Shown here in pieces: positions 32,824 through 41,331 of a stretch of DNA of 64,000 bases. Where the stretch lies: the NCBI RefSeq assembly GCF_017794965.1, contig NZ_CP051240.1, positions 248,001 to 312,000 on the forward strand. Reading direction: 5' to 3'. Position numbers and translations under genes: made by a program. A model generated the notes under the pieces. It was not told the DNA's origin. It made no database searches and was given only the letters and a program-made list of their open reading frames with translations. This DNA comes from Alcanivorax sp. (GTDB taxonomy: Bacteria > Pseudomonadota > Gammaproteobacteria > Pseudomonadales > Alcanivoracaceae). Numbering within the stretch: the first letter of the stretch is position 1; the number at the start of each line of letters is the position of its first letter.

Positions 32824-34770
32824 TTGCGAAAGTTCCATTGGGTTGTGTTTGCCGTGTTGGCGCTCCTCAGCACGGTGGCGCAGGCGATAAAGCCAGAGCC
32901 TGTTGTCCTTGAAGGTATCGGCGATGAGGTGGCACTGGGGGCCAGAATGCAGATTCTGGAAGATCCGGAAAGTCACTGGACTCTGGATCAGGTGCGCAAC
33001 CAGTTTGCCAGCCGCTTTCGTAACAGCGATGCCTCGGCGCTGAATTTCGGTTTTACCGACAGTACGCTGTGGCTGCGCTTCGCGGTGGATGCCACCGATG
33101 CGGAGGGCAGCTGGTTTCTGGTGGAGCGCCATCCGATTCTGGATGAGTTGACACTCTACGTGCCCGACGGTGCCGGGGGTTACCGCTCTTTTCCGGTGGG
33201 TGATACCCGGCCCTTCTCGTTGCGGCCAATGGATCACCGCTCCTTCGTATTCTCCCTGAATACCGATAACGGTGGTGTTACCGAGTACTATCTCAAGGTG
33301 AAGGGCAAGGGGGCGCTGAACATGATGCCCATGCTCTACAGCGCCAAAGGGCTGGTGGAATATTCCTATTTGGAGCAGCTGATCCAGGGGCTGTTCTATG
33401 GCTCTCTGGCCATCATGCTGATCTATAACCTGATGCTGTTCCTGTCCCTGCGCGATAACGTACACCTGCATTTTGTGATGTTTCTGGCCGGGATCATCTT
33501 TTTCAACATTTCGGTAAGCGGTTATGGCCTGCAGTTTCTCTGGCCGGAAACACCGAAGATCAATGAATATTTCTGGTTGGCGACCTATGTGATTGCGCTG
33601 GCGCTGGCGCTGTATTCCCGCCAGTTTTTGCAGTTGGCGCAACGCTTTCCGCGCTACGACCGCCTGTTACGTCATTACATGATTCTGATCGGGGTGGCGT
33701 TTCTGCTGCAGTGGGTGTTGCAGCCGCCTTACTCCTATCACCTTTCCACCTTCATCGCCCTGCTAACGGTGGTACTGTTCAGCTGGCTGGGCTGGACGGT
33801 GTGGCGTCAGGGGTTCCGGGTGGCGCGGCTGTATGTGCTTGCCTGGTCGGTTTTCCTGCTGACCATTTTCCTCTATGCGATCGGTAATCTCGGGCTGATT
33901 CCCTACCATGTGCTGGTGCCTTACCTGCCGCATATTGGCGCCCTTTGGGTGGTGGTGATGTTGTCGCTGGCGCTGGGTGACCGAATTCGGTTTCTGGAGA
34001 ATGAGCGCAAGCAGCTGGCGCTGGAGGCGCAACAGAATCTGGAGCGGCACCTGTCCGATATCGAGCAGATGAACCAGGACAAATCCATGTTCCTGCAGTA
34101 CATCAGCCATGAGCTGAACACGCCGATCAACTGGATCGGGGCTGCGGACTCGCTGGGCAACAACAACGGTGAAGACAGTGATGTGGATGTGTGGGCCATG
34201 GTGCGCAAGGGGCAGAAACGCCTGATTGGCATTGTGGGCACCTCACTGCGTTACTTTGACCTTTCCGACCGCAGCCAGGCGCCGCCGGTGGGTAGCTGCC
34301 AGCCCATGTGGATCCTGGATGCCCTGATCCGCGAGGAATCCGACCGCATTGAGCAAAGCGGGCTGACCCTGCGCAATCGGGTCTCACCCAATTTGCGGGT
34401 GCGGGCCAGTGAAACCGAGCTGCGGGAAGTGTTTGCCATGGGGCTGGACAATGCCCTGCGATTCAGTGCCGAAGGCGGCATTGTGGAGATGGTCAGCGAG
34501 GTGGATGTGGGCGAGGGCTTTGCTCATATCGTGATTCGCGACGAGGGCAAGGGGGCTACGGCGGAGCAGCTGGAGCACATCATGGAGCCGTTCTTCGTGA
34601 TGGGTTCCCGGCACCATGAGGAGGGCTTTGGCCTTTCGCTGGCCATGGCCCGGGTCATGGTCGAACAGGTGGGCGGTCAATTATGGGCGGAGAGCCCCGG
34701 TCCCGGCCGGGGCTTCAGCCTGCATGTGCGTCTGCCGCTGGCCGAATTCGAGGGTGCAACCGCCTCCTGA
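32824..34770 (+). CDS. 7TMR-DISM sensor histidine kinase (orphan)
   Basis: A 648-residue hybrid of a carbohydrate-binding-like periplasmic domain, seven membrane helices and a histidine kinase. A signal peptide (VVFAVLALLSTVAQA) is followed by a DISMED2-type domain (about 30-175: FTDSTLWLRFAVDA, then SFVFSLNTDN), seven hydrophobic helices (about 185-390), a short coiled coil, the phosphoacceptor box SHELNTPINWIG near 430, and an ATPase domain (NALRFSAEGG, RDEGKGAT, GFGLSLAMARVMVEQVGG). The start is TTG at 32824, 8 bp after AGGGGAAG. No response regulator is adjacent, so its partner is unknown. It is followed by a minus-strand gene. Confidence 0.9.
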   Translation: MRKFHWVVFAVLALLSTVAQAIKPEPVVLEGIGDEVALGARMQILEDPESHWTLDQVRNQFASRFRNSDASALNFGFTDSTLWLRFAVDATDAEGSWFLVERHPILDELTLYVPDGAGGYRSFPVGDTRPFSLRPMDHRSFVFSLNTDNGGVTEYYLKVKGKGALNMMPMLYSAKGLVEYSYLEQLIQGLFYGSLAIMLIYNLMLFLSLRDNVHLHFVMFLAGIIFFNISVSGYGLQFLWPETPKINEYFWLATYVIALALALYSRQFLQLAQRFPRYDRLLRHYMILIGVAFLLQWVLQPPYSYHLSTFIALLTVVLFSWLGWTVWRQGFRVARLYVLAWSVFLLTIFLYAIGNLGLIPYHVLVPYLPHIGALWVVVMLSLALGDRIRFLENERKQLALEAQQNLERHLSDIEQMNQDKSMFLQYISHELNTPINWIGAADSLGNNNGEDSDVDVWAMVRKGQKRLIGIVGTSLRYFDLSDRSQAPPVGSCQPMWILDALIREESDRIEQSGLTLRNRVSPNLRVRASETELREVFAMGLDNALRFSAEGGIVEMVSEVDVGEGFAHIVIRDEGKGATAEQLEHIMEPFFVMGSRHHEEGFGLSLAMARVMVEQVGGQLWAESPGPGRGFSLHVRLPLAEFEGATAS

Positions 34771-34774
34771 TGGA

Positions 34775-35089
34775 TCAGCCCTGCTGGCAATGTGCCGGCA
34801 GGGTAAGGTCTTCACCCAGCGCCTGACCGATCAGGCGGACGAAATCCTTGCCCACGCCGCGCCCGCGGGTGGCAGGGTGCACCACCATCCAGTCCAGCCG
34901 GGGCTGGTTTTTCCCTATCAGGGCAATAGCCACACGCTTGCCGTTGAAGTGGGCGGCAAACAGCCTGTGTTCCCCGCGCGCCTGCGCATCCTGCAGTTTT
35001 TGCCGGTATTCCGGGTCATCGCGCAGCACCTGCTCGAAGGTCTGGCATTCTTCCAGGGAAAAAGGGTGGGCCTGAACGCTGATGGGCAT
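34775..35089 (-). CDS. PanZ/PanM-like GNAT protein
   Basis: A 104-residue short GNAT-fold protein resembling PanZ (PanM), which in Escherichia coli binds acetyl-CoA and promotes maturation of the PanD proenzyme for pantothenate synthesis. The matching part is HRLFAAHFNGKRVAIALI near residue 42, followed by LDWMVVHPATRGRGVGKDFVRLIGQAL, whose RGRGVG loop binds acetyl-CoA. It lacks the last ~20 residues of E. coli PanZ, so it could also be a generic small acetyltransferase. I start at the ATG at 35089, which puts the ribosome-binding region before it. It converges with the kinase gene, 4 bp apart. Confidence 0.7.
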   Translation of the reverse strand: MPISVQAHPFSLEECQTFEQVLRDDPEYRQKLQDAQARGEHRLFAAHFNGKRVAIALIGKNQPRLDWMVVHPATRGRGVGKDFVRLIGQALGEDLTLPAHCQQG

Positions 35090-35134
35090 GGATCGACTCC
35101 GCTGGTTGAGGGAATGGGGGCTCTGCCACAATGG

Positions 35135-35163
35135 TGTCAACAGGCCGTCAGGCTGCGTATAAT
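35135..35163 (+). promoter_or_regulatory. Candidate sigma70 promoter of the his operon
   Basis: A perfect TATAAT at 35158-35163, with a weak TGTCAA 17 bp upstream, lies 28 bp before the hisB ATG. The -10 is convincing but the -35 is poor. Confidence 0.4.
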
Positions 35164-35190
35164 AGCCGGCCCAATGCCCGGGAGGTATAG

Positions 35191-35796
35191 ATGAGCAAGC
35201 GAAGCGCGACTGTTGAGCGCAATACCCTGGAAACCCAGATCCAGGTTTCCATCAATCTGGATGGCACCGGCCAGTGCAAACTGGACACCGGACTGCCGTT
35301 TCTGGAACACATGCTGGACCAGGTGGCGCGCCACGGTCTGGTGGACCTGGAGATCAAGGCCAAGGGCGATTTGCACATCGATGCTCACCACACCGTGGAA
35401 GATATCGGTATTACCCTGGGGCAGGCGTTCGCCAAGGCGGTGGGTGACAAGAAAGGCGTACGTCGCTACGGCCATGCCTATGTGCCGCTGGATGAAGCCC
35501 TGTCCCGCGTGGTGGTAGACCTGTCCGGCCGTCCCGGTCTGGAAATGTTTGTGGATTTCACCCGTGGCAGCATTGGCGGCTTTGATGTGGATCTGTTCTA
35601 CGAATTCTTCCAGGGACTGGTGAACCACAGCATGATCACCCTGCATATCGACAACCTGCGTGGCAAGAATGCCCACCACCAGGCCGAGACTGTGTTCAAG
35701 GCTTTCGGGCGCGCCCTGCGCATGGCCATTGAGCCGGATCCGCGCATGAGCGGCATCACCCCGTCCACCAAGGGCACCCTGAGCGAAAGCGAGTAA
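35191..35796 (+). CDS. hisB: Imidazoleglycerol-phosphate dehydratase
   Basis: HisB dehydrates imidazoleglycerol phosphate to imidazoleacetol phosphate in histidine synthesis. This 201-residue protein is the monofunctional form without a fused phosphatase. Metal-ligand motifs are plain: LEHMLDQVARHG near residue 36, DLHIDAHHTVEDIGITLG near 60, and KNAHHQAETVFKAFGRALR near 155. It is the first gene of hisB-hisH-hisA-hisF; hisG, hisD and hisC are elsewhere. It ends 8 bp before hisH. Confidence 0.97.
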   Translation: MSKRSATVERNTLETQIQVSINLDGTGQCKLDTGLPFLEHMLDQVARHGLVDLEIKAKGDLHIDAHHTVEDIGITLGQAFAKAVGDKKGVRRYGHAYVPLDEALSRVVVDLSGRPGLEMFVDFTRGSIGGFDVDLFYEFFQGLVNHSMITLHIDNLRGKNAHHQAETVFKAFGRALRMAIEPDPRMSGITPSTKGTLSESE

Positions 35797-35804
35797 GTGC
35801 AGCC

Positions 35805-36446
35805 ATGAGCGAAGTAGTTGCCGTTATTGATTACGGTATGGGCAACCTGCATTCCGCAGGCAAGGCTCTGGAAAAAGTGGCCAATGGGCAACAGATTCTC
35901 ATCACCGGCGATGCCGACCAGATCCGCGCGGCGGACCGGGTGGTGTTTCCGGGGGTGGGGGCGATCCGCGATTGCATTGCTGTGCTGAAAGACACCGGTC
36001 TGGATCAGGCGATCCGTGACGTGATTGCCGCTGGCAAGCCGCTGCTGGGTATCTGTGTCGGCATGCAGGCGCTGATGGCGCGCAGCGAAGAAAATAACGG
36101 CGTGGATTGCCTCGGCGTGTTCGACGGTGAAGTGACCTTCTTTGGGGACATGCACGATGATACCGGCGGCAAGCTGAAAGTGCCGCACATGGGCTGGAAC
36201 CAGGTGCAGCAGGGGATGGCGCATCCCATGTGGGCCGGTATCGCCAATAACGCCCGCTTCTACTTTGTGCACAGCTACTGTGTCACCGGTCTGGCCGATG
36301 AAGAGGTGGCGGGTTTCTGCGATTACGGTCGCCGTTTTGCTGCTGCCGCCACACGCGGCAATGTCTTTGCGGTGCAGTTCCATCCTGAAAAGAGCGCAGA
36401 TGCGGGGCTGACCCTGCTGGAAAACTTCCTGCGCTGGCAGCCCTGA
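35805..36446 (+). CDS. hisH: Imidazole glycerol phosphate synthase, glutaminase subunit
   Basis: HisH hydrolyses glutamine and channels ammonia to HisF (37272-38045), together forming IGP synthase. The 213-residue class I amidotransferase has the nucleophile cysteine in GICVGMQAL near residue 83, and the His-Glu pair in VQFHPEKSAD near the C terminus. FPGVGAIRDC and YFVHSYCV are further signatures. Confidence 0.97.
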   Translation: MSEVVAVIDYGMGNLHSAGKALEKVANGQQILITGDADQIRAADRVVFPGVGAIRDCIAVLKDTGLDQAIRDVIAAGKPLLGICVGMQALMARSEENNGVDCLGVFDGEVTFFGDMHDDTGGKLKVPHMGWNQVQQGMAHPMWAGIANNARFYFVHSYCVTGLADEEVAGFCDYGRRFAAAATRGNVFAVQFHPEKSADAGLTLLENFLRWQP

Positions 36447-36517
36447 CGTCAGTTGACTGCAATACTCCGTTTTATTGGTTGTCCCTTGGTGGGACGGCCC
36501 AGTTTTGAGATCTTGAT

Positions 36518-37258
36518 ATGCTTTTAATTCCTGCCATCGACCTGAAAGACGGAAAATGTGTTCGCCTCAAGCAGGGGCGGATGGAAGACGATACGGTGTT
36601 TTCCGAGGATCCGGTGGCGGTAGCCACACACTGGGTCGAGCAGGGTGCCCGTCGGCTGCACCTGGTGGATCTCAATGGTGCTTTTGCTGGTGAGCCGGTG
36701 AACGGCGAGATCGTCAAAGCGATCGCCCGCAAATATCCGGATCTGCCGATTCAGATTGGCGGTGGTATTCGCAGCCCGGAAATTATTCAGGCCTATCTGG
36801 ATGCCGGCGTTCAGTGGGTGATCATTGGCACCAAGGCGGTGAACGAGCCGGAATTTGTTCGTGACATGTGCAAGCAGTTCCCCGGTCACATCATTGTCGG
36901 GCTGGATGCGAAGGAGGGTTGGGTAGCCACCGATGGCTGGGCCAATGTCACTGATGTGAACGTGATTGATCTGGCCAGACAGTTCGAGAATGACGGTGTT
37001 TCTGCCATCGTTTACACCGACATCAGCCGTGACGGCATGCTGCAGGGCGTGAATGTGGATGCCACCGTGCGTCTGGCCCAGTCCATGTCCATTCCTGTGA
37101 TCGCCTCCGGTGGCATTACCAACCTGGACGATGTCCGCAACCTGTGTGGTGTGGCGGACCAGGGCATCAGTGGGGCCATCACCGGCCGTGCCATCTACGA
37201 AAACACCCTCAACTTTGCAGAAGGTCAGGCGTTGTCTGACGAACTGATCAAGGCCTGA
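36518..37258 (+). CDS. hisA: ProFAR isomerase (phosphoribosylformimino-AICAR-P isomerase)
   Basis: HisA opens the aminoaldose ring of ProFAR to give PRFAR, the substrate of HisF. The 246-residue (beta-alpha)8 barrel begins MLLIPAIDLKDGKCVRLKQG with the catalytic Asp at residue 8. It has the phosphate-binding QIGGGIRSPEIIQ and the second catalytic Asp in VYTDISRDGMLQG, then VIASGGITNLDDV. There are 71 bp between hisH and hisA, with a small TGTCCC...GGGACG dyad at about 36479-36495, so partial internal control is possible. Confidence 0.97.
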   Translation: MLLIPAIDLKDGKCVRLKQGRMEDDTVFSEDPVAVATHWVEQGARRLHLVDLNGAFAGEPVNGEIVKAIARKYPDLPIQIGGGIRSPEIIQAYLDAGVQWVIIGTKAVNEPEFVRDMCKQFPGHIIVGLDAKEGWVATDGWANVTDVNVIDLARQFENDGVSAIVYTDISRDGMLQGVNVDATVRLAQSMSIPVIASGGITNLDDVRNLCGVADQGISGAITGRAIYENTLNFAEGQALSDELIKA

Positions 37259-37271
37259 GGCGGAGACAAGC

Positions 37272-38045
37272 ATGGGACTCGCCAAACGCATAATTCCCTG
37301 TCTGGACGTGGATGATGGCCGCGTGGTCAAGGGCGTCCAGTTCGTGGATATCCGTGATGCCGGTGACCCGGTGGAAGTGGCCAAGCGCTACAACGATGCC
37401 GGAGCTGACGAGATCACCTTTCTGGACATCACGGCCAGCCACGAAGGACGGGATACCACCCTGCATACCGTGGAACGGATCGCCAGCCAGGTATTCATTC
37501 CCCTGACCGTGGGCGGCGGCGTGCGCACCCTGGAAGACATCCGTAATCTGCTCAACGCCGGTGCCGACAAGGTGGGGATTAATTCCGCTGCCGTGCACAA
37601 CCCGGAATTCGTTCGCGAAGCGGCAGAGAGATTTGGCTCACAGTGCATTGTGGTGGCCATCGATGCCAAGAAAGTCAGCGCGGAAAGTGAGCCCAACCGC
37701 TGGGAAATTTTCACCCATGGCGGTCGCAAGCCCACCGGGCTGGATGCGGTGCAATGGGCAAAGCGCATGACTGATTACGGCGCCGGCGAGATTCTGCTCA
37801 CCAGCATGGATCGTGACGGCACCAAGAACGGTTTTGATATTGCTCTCACCCGCGCCATTTCCGATGCGGTGCCGGTGCCGGTGATTGCCAGTGGCGGGGT
37901 GGGCAACCTGCAGCATCTGGTGGATGGCGTCATTCAGGGCGGTGCCGATGCGGTGCTGGCGGCTTCGATCTTCCACTTTGGTGAATATTCCGTGGAAGAG
38001 GCCAAGCGCTTCATGCAGAGCGCGGGTATCGAAATGAGGTTGTGA
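37272..38045 (+). CDS. hisF: Imidazole glycerol phosphate synthase, cyclase subunit
   Basis: HisF uses ammonia from HisH to turn PRFAR into imidazole glycerol phosphate and AICAR. The 257-residue barrel has the catalytic aspartates in IIPCLDVDDGRVVKG (near residue 11) and LLTSMDRDGTKNG (near 130), plus TVGGGVRTLEDI and PVIASGGVGNL phosphate loops. It is the last gene of the his set and is followed by a repeat array and a terminator. Confidence 0.97.
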   Translation: MGLAKRIIPCLDVDDGRVVKGVQFVDIRDAGDPVEVAKRYNDAGADEITFLDITASHEGRDTTLHTVERIASQVFIPLTVGGGVRTLEDIRNLLNAGADKVGINSAAVHNPEFVREAAERFGSQCIVVAIDAKKVSAESEPNRWEIFTHGGRKPTGLDAVQWAKRMTDYGAGEILLTSMDRDGTKNGFDIALTRAISDAVPVPVIASGGVGNLQHLVDGVIQGGADAVLAASIFHFGEYSVEEAKRFMQSAGIEMRL

Positions 38046-38051
38046 TTTTAC

Positions 38052-38220
38052 GCCCGATGCAGGATGCCTGACGCCAGACGCAAAAAACCGCCGATCCCGG
38101 CGGTTTTTTTGTGATCATTCAATCGCCCGTGTTTCGTCGCTTGCAGGCAAGCTCCCACAGTAGCCCCCTGTCGCTCCTTTTGTTTGGCGTCAGGCTTCCG
38201 GCGTCCAGTATCAAGCGTCC
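38052..38220. repeat. 7-bp arrays, terminator and REP copy downstream of hisF
   Basis: The left array 38052-38086 has units such as GCAGGAT, GCCTGAC and GCCAGAC. The right array 38185-38220 is inverted (on the other strand GACGCTT, GACGCCG, GACGCCA). Between them lie the hisF terminator and an exact copy, at 38137-38160, of the 24-bp unit seen twice at 3067-3235. No gene is present up to 38334. Confidence 0.75.
38082..38110 (+). terminator. Rho-independent terminator of the his operon
   Basis: ACCGCC, a loop of GATCCC, then GGCGGT followed by T residues, with an A-run on the other side. It lies 37 bp past the hisF stop. Confidence 0.88.
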
Positions 38221-38334
38221 CCATGGCCAAATGCGCCATCCTCAATGCCGTTCATGCGTCGCCGCTGGCAGGGGCCTCTGCACTGAATTACTCTCGAATG
38301 TATATCTACAAGAAAGAGTCCGGGAGAGTACGCA

Positions 38335-39219
38335 ATGGGTTCCAGTGCATTGATCGATATCGGTTTGCCGATATCCCTGTTCTTGATCATGGTCGGCATG
38401 GGCATGACGCTCACGCCAAAGGATTTCCGAGAGGTGGCCATTGCCCCACGGGGGACCGCCTACGGTCTGGTTTGCCAGATCCTGCTGCTGCCGTTGGTGG
38501 CGTTCGGTGTGGCCGTGGCGATGGAGCTTTCTCCGGCCCTGGCCGTGGGCTTGATTGTGGTGGCCGCCTGCCCGGGGGGAACCACGTCCAACCTGTTTGT
38601 CTATCTGGGCCGTGGCGACGTGGCGCTGTCCATTGTGCTGACCGTGATTGCCAGCCTGATCACCATCGTGACCCTTCCGGCCTTCACCGGCTGGGCGCTG
38701 GAGCATTTCCATGACTCGGACAGGACTATCGACCTGCCGGTGCTGCGCACCGTGCTCACCCTGATCGTTATTGTGTTGCTGCCGGTGGCCATTGGCATGA
38801 CGATTCGTCACTTCAAGCCGGTCCTGGCAGCAAAGGGCGAGAAAGCGGTGGGCCTGCTCGGCCTGGTGGTGCTGATAGCCGTAATTGTATTGCTGCTGGT
38901 AAAGCTGGGTGATGAAGCCTTCGAGCTGTTCCGCAAGGCCGGGGTGTCGGCGATTGCCCTGAATGTGGCGGGCATCGCGCTGGGTATGCTGGGGGGGCGG
39001 CTGATCGGTCTGTCCCGTGACCAGGCCTTTACCGTGGCGATCGAGCTGGGCATCAAGAATGGTACGCTGGGCTTGATGGTCACTCTGACGTTGCTGCACT
39101 CGGAGGCCATGTCGGTACCGTCAGCGGTGTACGGCGTGCTGATGTTTGCCTTCGGTTTCCTGATGATTGGTTATGCCCGGCTCACCGGCATTGGGCGCCG
39201 CTCTCAGCTTTCCCCGTGA
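38335..39219 (+). CDS. Bile acid:sodium symporter-family (BASS/SBF) transporter
   Basis: A 294-residue inner-membrane carrier with about nine hydrophobic helices. The family signature VVAACPGGTTSNLFVYLGRGDVALS is near residues 78-102, and the sodium-site counterpart ELGIKNGTLGLMV near 238. Bacterial members carry various organic anions (for example keto acids or taurocholate-like compounds); the substrate here cannot be read from sequence. It is a single-gene unit convergent with the polysaccharide deacetylase gene, overlapping it by 16 bp at the 3' ends. Confidence 0.9.
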   Translation: MGSSALIDIGLPISLFLIMVGMGMTLTPKDFREVAIAPRGTAYGLVCQILLLPLVAFGVAVAMELSPALAVGLIVVAACPGGTTSNLFVYLGRGDVALSIVLTVIASLITIVTLPAFTGWALEHFHDSDRTIDLPVLRTVLTLIVIVLLPVAIGMTIRHFKPVLAAKGEKAVGLLGLVVLIAVIVLLLVKLGDEAFELFRKAGVSAIALNVAGIALGMLGGRLIGLSRDQAFTVAIELGIKNGTLGLMVTLTLLHSEAMSVPSAVYGVLMFAFGFLMIGYARLTGIGRRSQLSP

Positions 39220-39980
39220 TCTTTGCTGATGGCGGCGGCGGTGCTCATCACCGGTGCCGTCAGCAGCTCTGACACCGGTACCACGTGGATTCCAGCCTGA
39301 TTCAGCAGGGGGAGTACCTGTTGCAGGTAGTGTACGGTTTCCGGGTAGGGGTGCCCGATGGCGATGGCCTGTCCGCGCTGACGGGCCAGTTTGATCAGCT
39401 TGTTGAATTGCTCATTGATGGCCGGCAGGGTGCGTTCGTTGTCCAGAAAGATGTCGCGTCCGGCGTTGGCAATGCCGGCCTGGCGCGCCTGAAGCAGCGC
39501 CACTGAGCGCCCGGTGGTGCGGCTGTCCACGAAGAATAATTGCCGGGCCTTGAGCTCCCCCATCAGCCACCCCATGGGGCGAGTCTGCTCGGTGAGTGCG
39601 CTTCCCATATGATTGTTCAGGCCACGGGCTTCTGGCAGCTGATCCAGGGCCAGGCGTACCTGGTCCTGGATTTCCTGTTGTGTCATTTCCAGCGTGAGGC
39701 CGCCACGATCCAGGCGGGCGTGGTGTTGTGCGGCCATAGGCATGTGCACAATCACTTCCTTGCCTTTGCGGCTGGCCTGGCGGGCCAGGCGAGGCCCGTG
39801 GGGGGAAAAGGGGATAACGGCGCAGGTTACCGCAGCGGGCAGATCTACAATGGCCTGGCCGTTCCCCCGGCTGTAGCCCAGATCATCAATGATGATGGCG
39901 ATGCGCGGCGGGTTGGCCTGGGCGGCAGCAGTGACCAGTGTCACCGCCAGCAGGGCCAGTCGTATCAACAGTTTGGCCAT
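39204..39980 (-). CDS. Divergent polysaccharide deacetylase family protein (YibQ-like)
   Basis: A 258-residue exported protein with a signal peptide (LLIRLALLAVTLVTAAAQA) and a fold related to polysaccharide deacetylases (DUF610). IAIIIDDLGYSRGNG near residue 28, VIPFSPHG, VIVHMPMAAQ near 94 and LNNHMGSALT near 140 follow the metal-site order of the family. QAIAIGHPYPETV is the late motif. It starts one base within the stop of the ctp gene, completing the envC-ctp-yibQ cluster usual in gammaproteobacteria. Its enzymatic role is unproven. Confidence 0.9.
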   Translation of the reverse strand: MAKLLIRLALLAVTLVTAAAQANPPRIAIIIDDLGYSRGNGQAIVDLPAAVTCAVIPFSPHGPRLARQASRKGKEVIVHMPMAAQHHARLDRGGLTLEMTQQEIQDQVRLALDQLPEARGLNNHMGSALTEQTRPMGWLMGELKARQLFFVDSRTTGRSVALLQARQAGIANAGRDIFLDNERTLPAINEQFNKLIKLARQRGQAIAIGHPYPETVHYLQQVLPLLNQAGIHVVPVSELLTAPVMSTAAAISKDHGES

Positions 39981-41296
39981 CAGGGGTTGTCGCTGTTGGC
40001 CTGTTGGGTGGTGATGCGGGACATGACCACGCCCTTGAGGATGGCGAGGGCCTGGGCCAGGGGGTAGTCCTCCTGGGCCAGTGAGGGCGTGCTTTTCTTG
40101 CTGGTCCCCTCGCCATTTTCGTTGTCCAGGTGGCGCGGCAGATCCGCTTCACGCAGCTGCTGGTCTTCCCGCACTTCCAGGTGGGTAACCTGATCAATGG
40201 TAATGTCCGGGACAATGCCCTCGGCCTGAATGGAGCGGCCAGAAGGTGTGTAATAACGGGCGGTGGTCAGTTTCAGGGCCTTGTCTTCGCTGAGCGGTAG
40301 CACGGTCTGCACGGAGCCTTTGCCAAAGGTGCGGTTGCCCACCACCAGTGCCCGGTGTTGATCCTGCAAGGCGCCGGCCACGATTTCCGAGGCAGAGGCG
40401 CTGCCACCGTTCACCAGTACCACCAGTGGCACCCCTGCCAGCCGGTCTTCGGATGAGGCCTTGAACTCGCTGCGGCTGTCCTGGCTGCGCCCCTGGGTGT
40501 AAACGATCAGTCCGTTGTTGAGGAACAGGTCAGCAACTTCCACGGCGCCGCCCAATACCCCGCCGGGATTGTTGCGCAGGTCCAGTATCAGGCCGCGCAG
40601 CTCGCCTTCTTTACTAAGCTTGTCCAGAGCCTTGCCGGTGTCCGCACCGGTATTGTTCTGGAACTGGGAAATACGCACATAGCCGAGACCGGGCTCCAAC
40701 AGCCGGGAGCGCACACTGTGCAGCTGTATCTTGTCGCGTTTGACGCTGACCTGGCGTGGGTTTTCTTCCCCCTCGCTGAGCACCATCAGTTCAATTTCAG
40801 AGCCGATTTCGCCGCGCATCAACTCCACGGCTTCGCTCAGGGTCAGGCCTTTCACAAAGGTGTCGTCGATCTTCAGGATCAGGTCGCCCGCCTGAATGCC
40901 GGCCTTGCTGGCCGGAGAATCGTCCACGGGGGTCACGACCTTGACGAAGCCGTCTTCCATGGTGACTTCAATACCCAGGCCACCAAATTCACCGGTGGTG
41001 GTGACTTGCAGATCTTCAAACTGGTCCGGGGTCAGGTAGCTGGAATGGGGGTCCAGTTCATAGAGCATGCCGCGAATGGCGGATTCCAGCAGATCCTTGT
41101 CACTCACCTCTTCGATATAGGAGCCACGGATTCGCTCCATGACTTCGGCAAAGGCGCGCAGTTCTTCCACGGGGACGCCTTGCTGGGCGGCCTGACGATC
41201 CAGCGCCGGGTCGGCGGCTTGTGCCGGCAGGGACGTCAGCCCGATCAGGCCGGTGAGCAGGACGGAGCGAAGCGCATGTTGTTTGAATGTTGGCAT
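39980..41296 (-). CDS. S41-family carboxy-terminal processing protease
   Basis: A 438-residue periplasmic serine protease (Ctp/Prc-like). A signal peptide (LLTGLIGLTSLPAQA) is followed by an N-terminal helical region, a PDZ domain (about 90-175: GLGIEVTMEDGFVKVVTPVDDSPASKAGIQAGDLIL) and the protease core. The catalytic serine is in NGGSASASEIVAGAL near residue 305 and the lysine in FGKGSVQTV near 330. The ATG at 41296 has AGGGGATCC-like spacing; an upstream GTG at 41314 would only add six residues. Such proteases trim lipoproteins and murein hydrolases, which fits its neighbour EnvC. Confidence 0.94.
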   Translation of the reverse strand: MPTFKQHALRSVLLTGLIGLTSLPAQAADPALDRQAAQQGVPVEELRAFAEVMERIRGSYIEEVSDKDLLESAIRGMLYELDPHSSYLTPDQFEDLQVTTTGEFGGLGIEVTMEDGFVKVVTPVDDSPASKAGIQAGDLILKIDDTFVKGLTLSEAVELMRGEIGSEIELMVLSEGEENPRQVSVKRDKIQLHSVRSRLLEPGLGYVRISQFQNNTGADTGKALDKLSKEGELRGLILDLRNNPGGVLGGAVEVADLFLNNGLIVYTQGRSQDSRSEFKASSEDRLAGVPLVVLVNGGSASASEIVAGALQDQHRALVVGNRTFGKGSVQTVLPLSEDKALKLTTARYYTPSGRSIQAEGIVPDITIDQVTHLEVREDQQLREADLPRHLDNENGEGTSKKSTPSLAQEDYPLAQALAILKGVVMSRITTQQANSDNP

Positions 41297-41331
41297 CAAG
41301 GATCCCCGGCGCACGGACTATGCCGTGCGGT

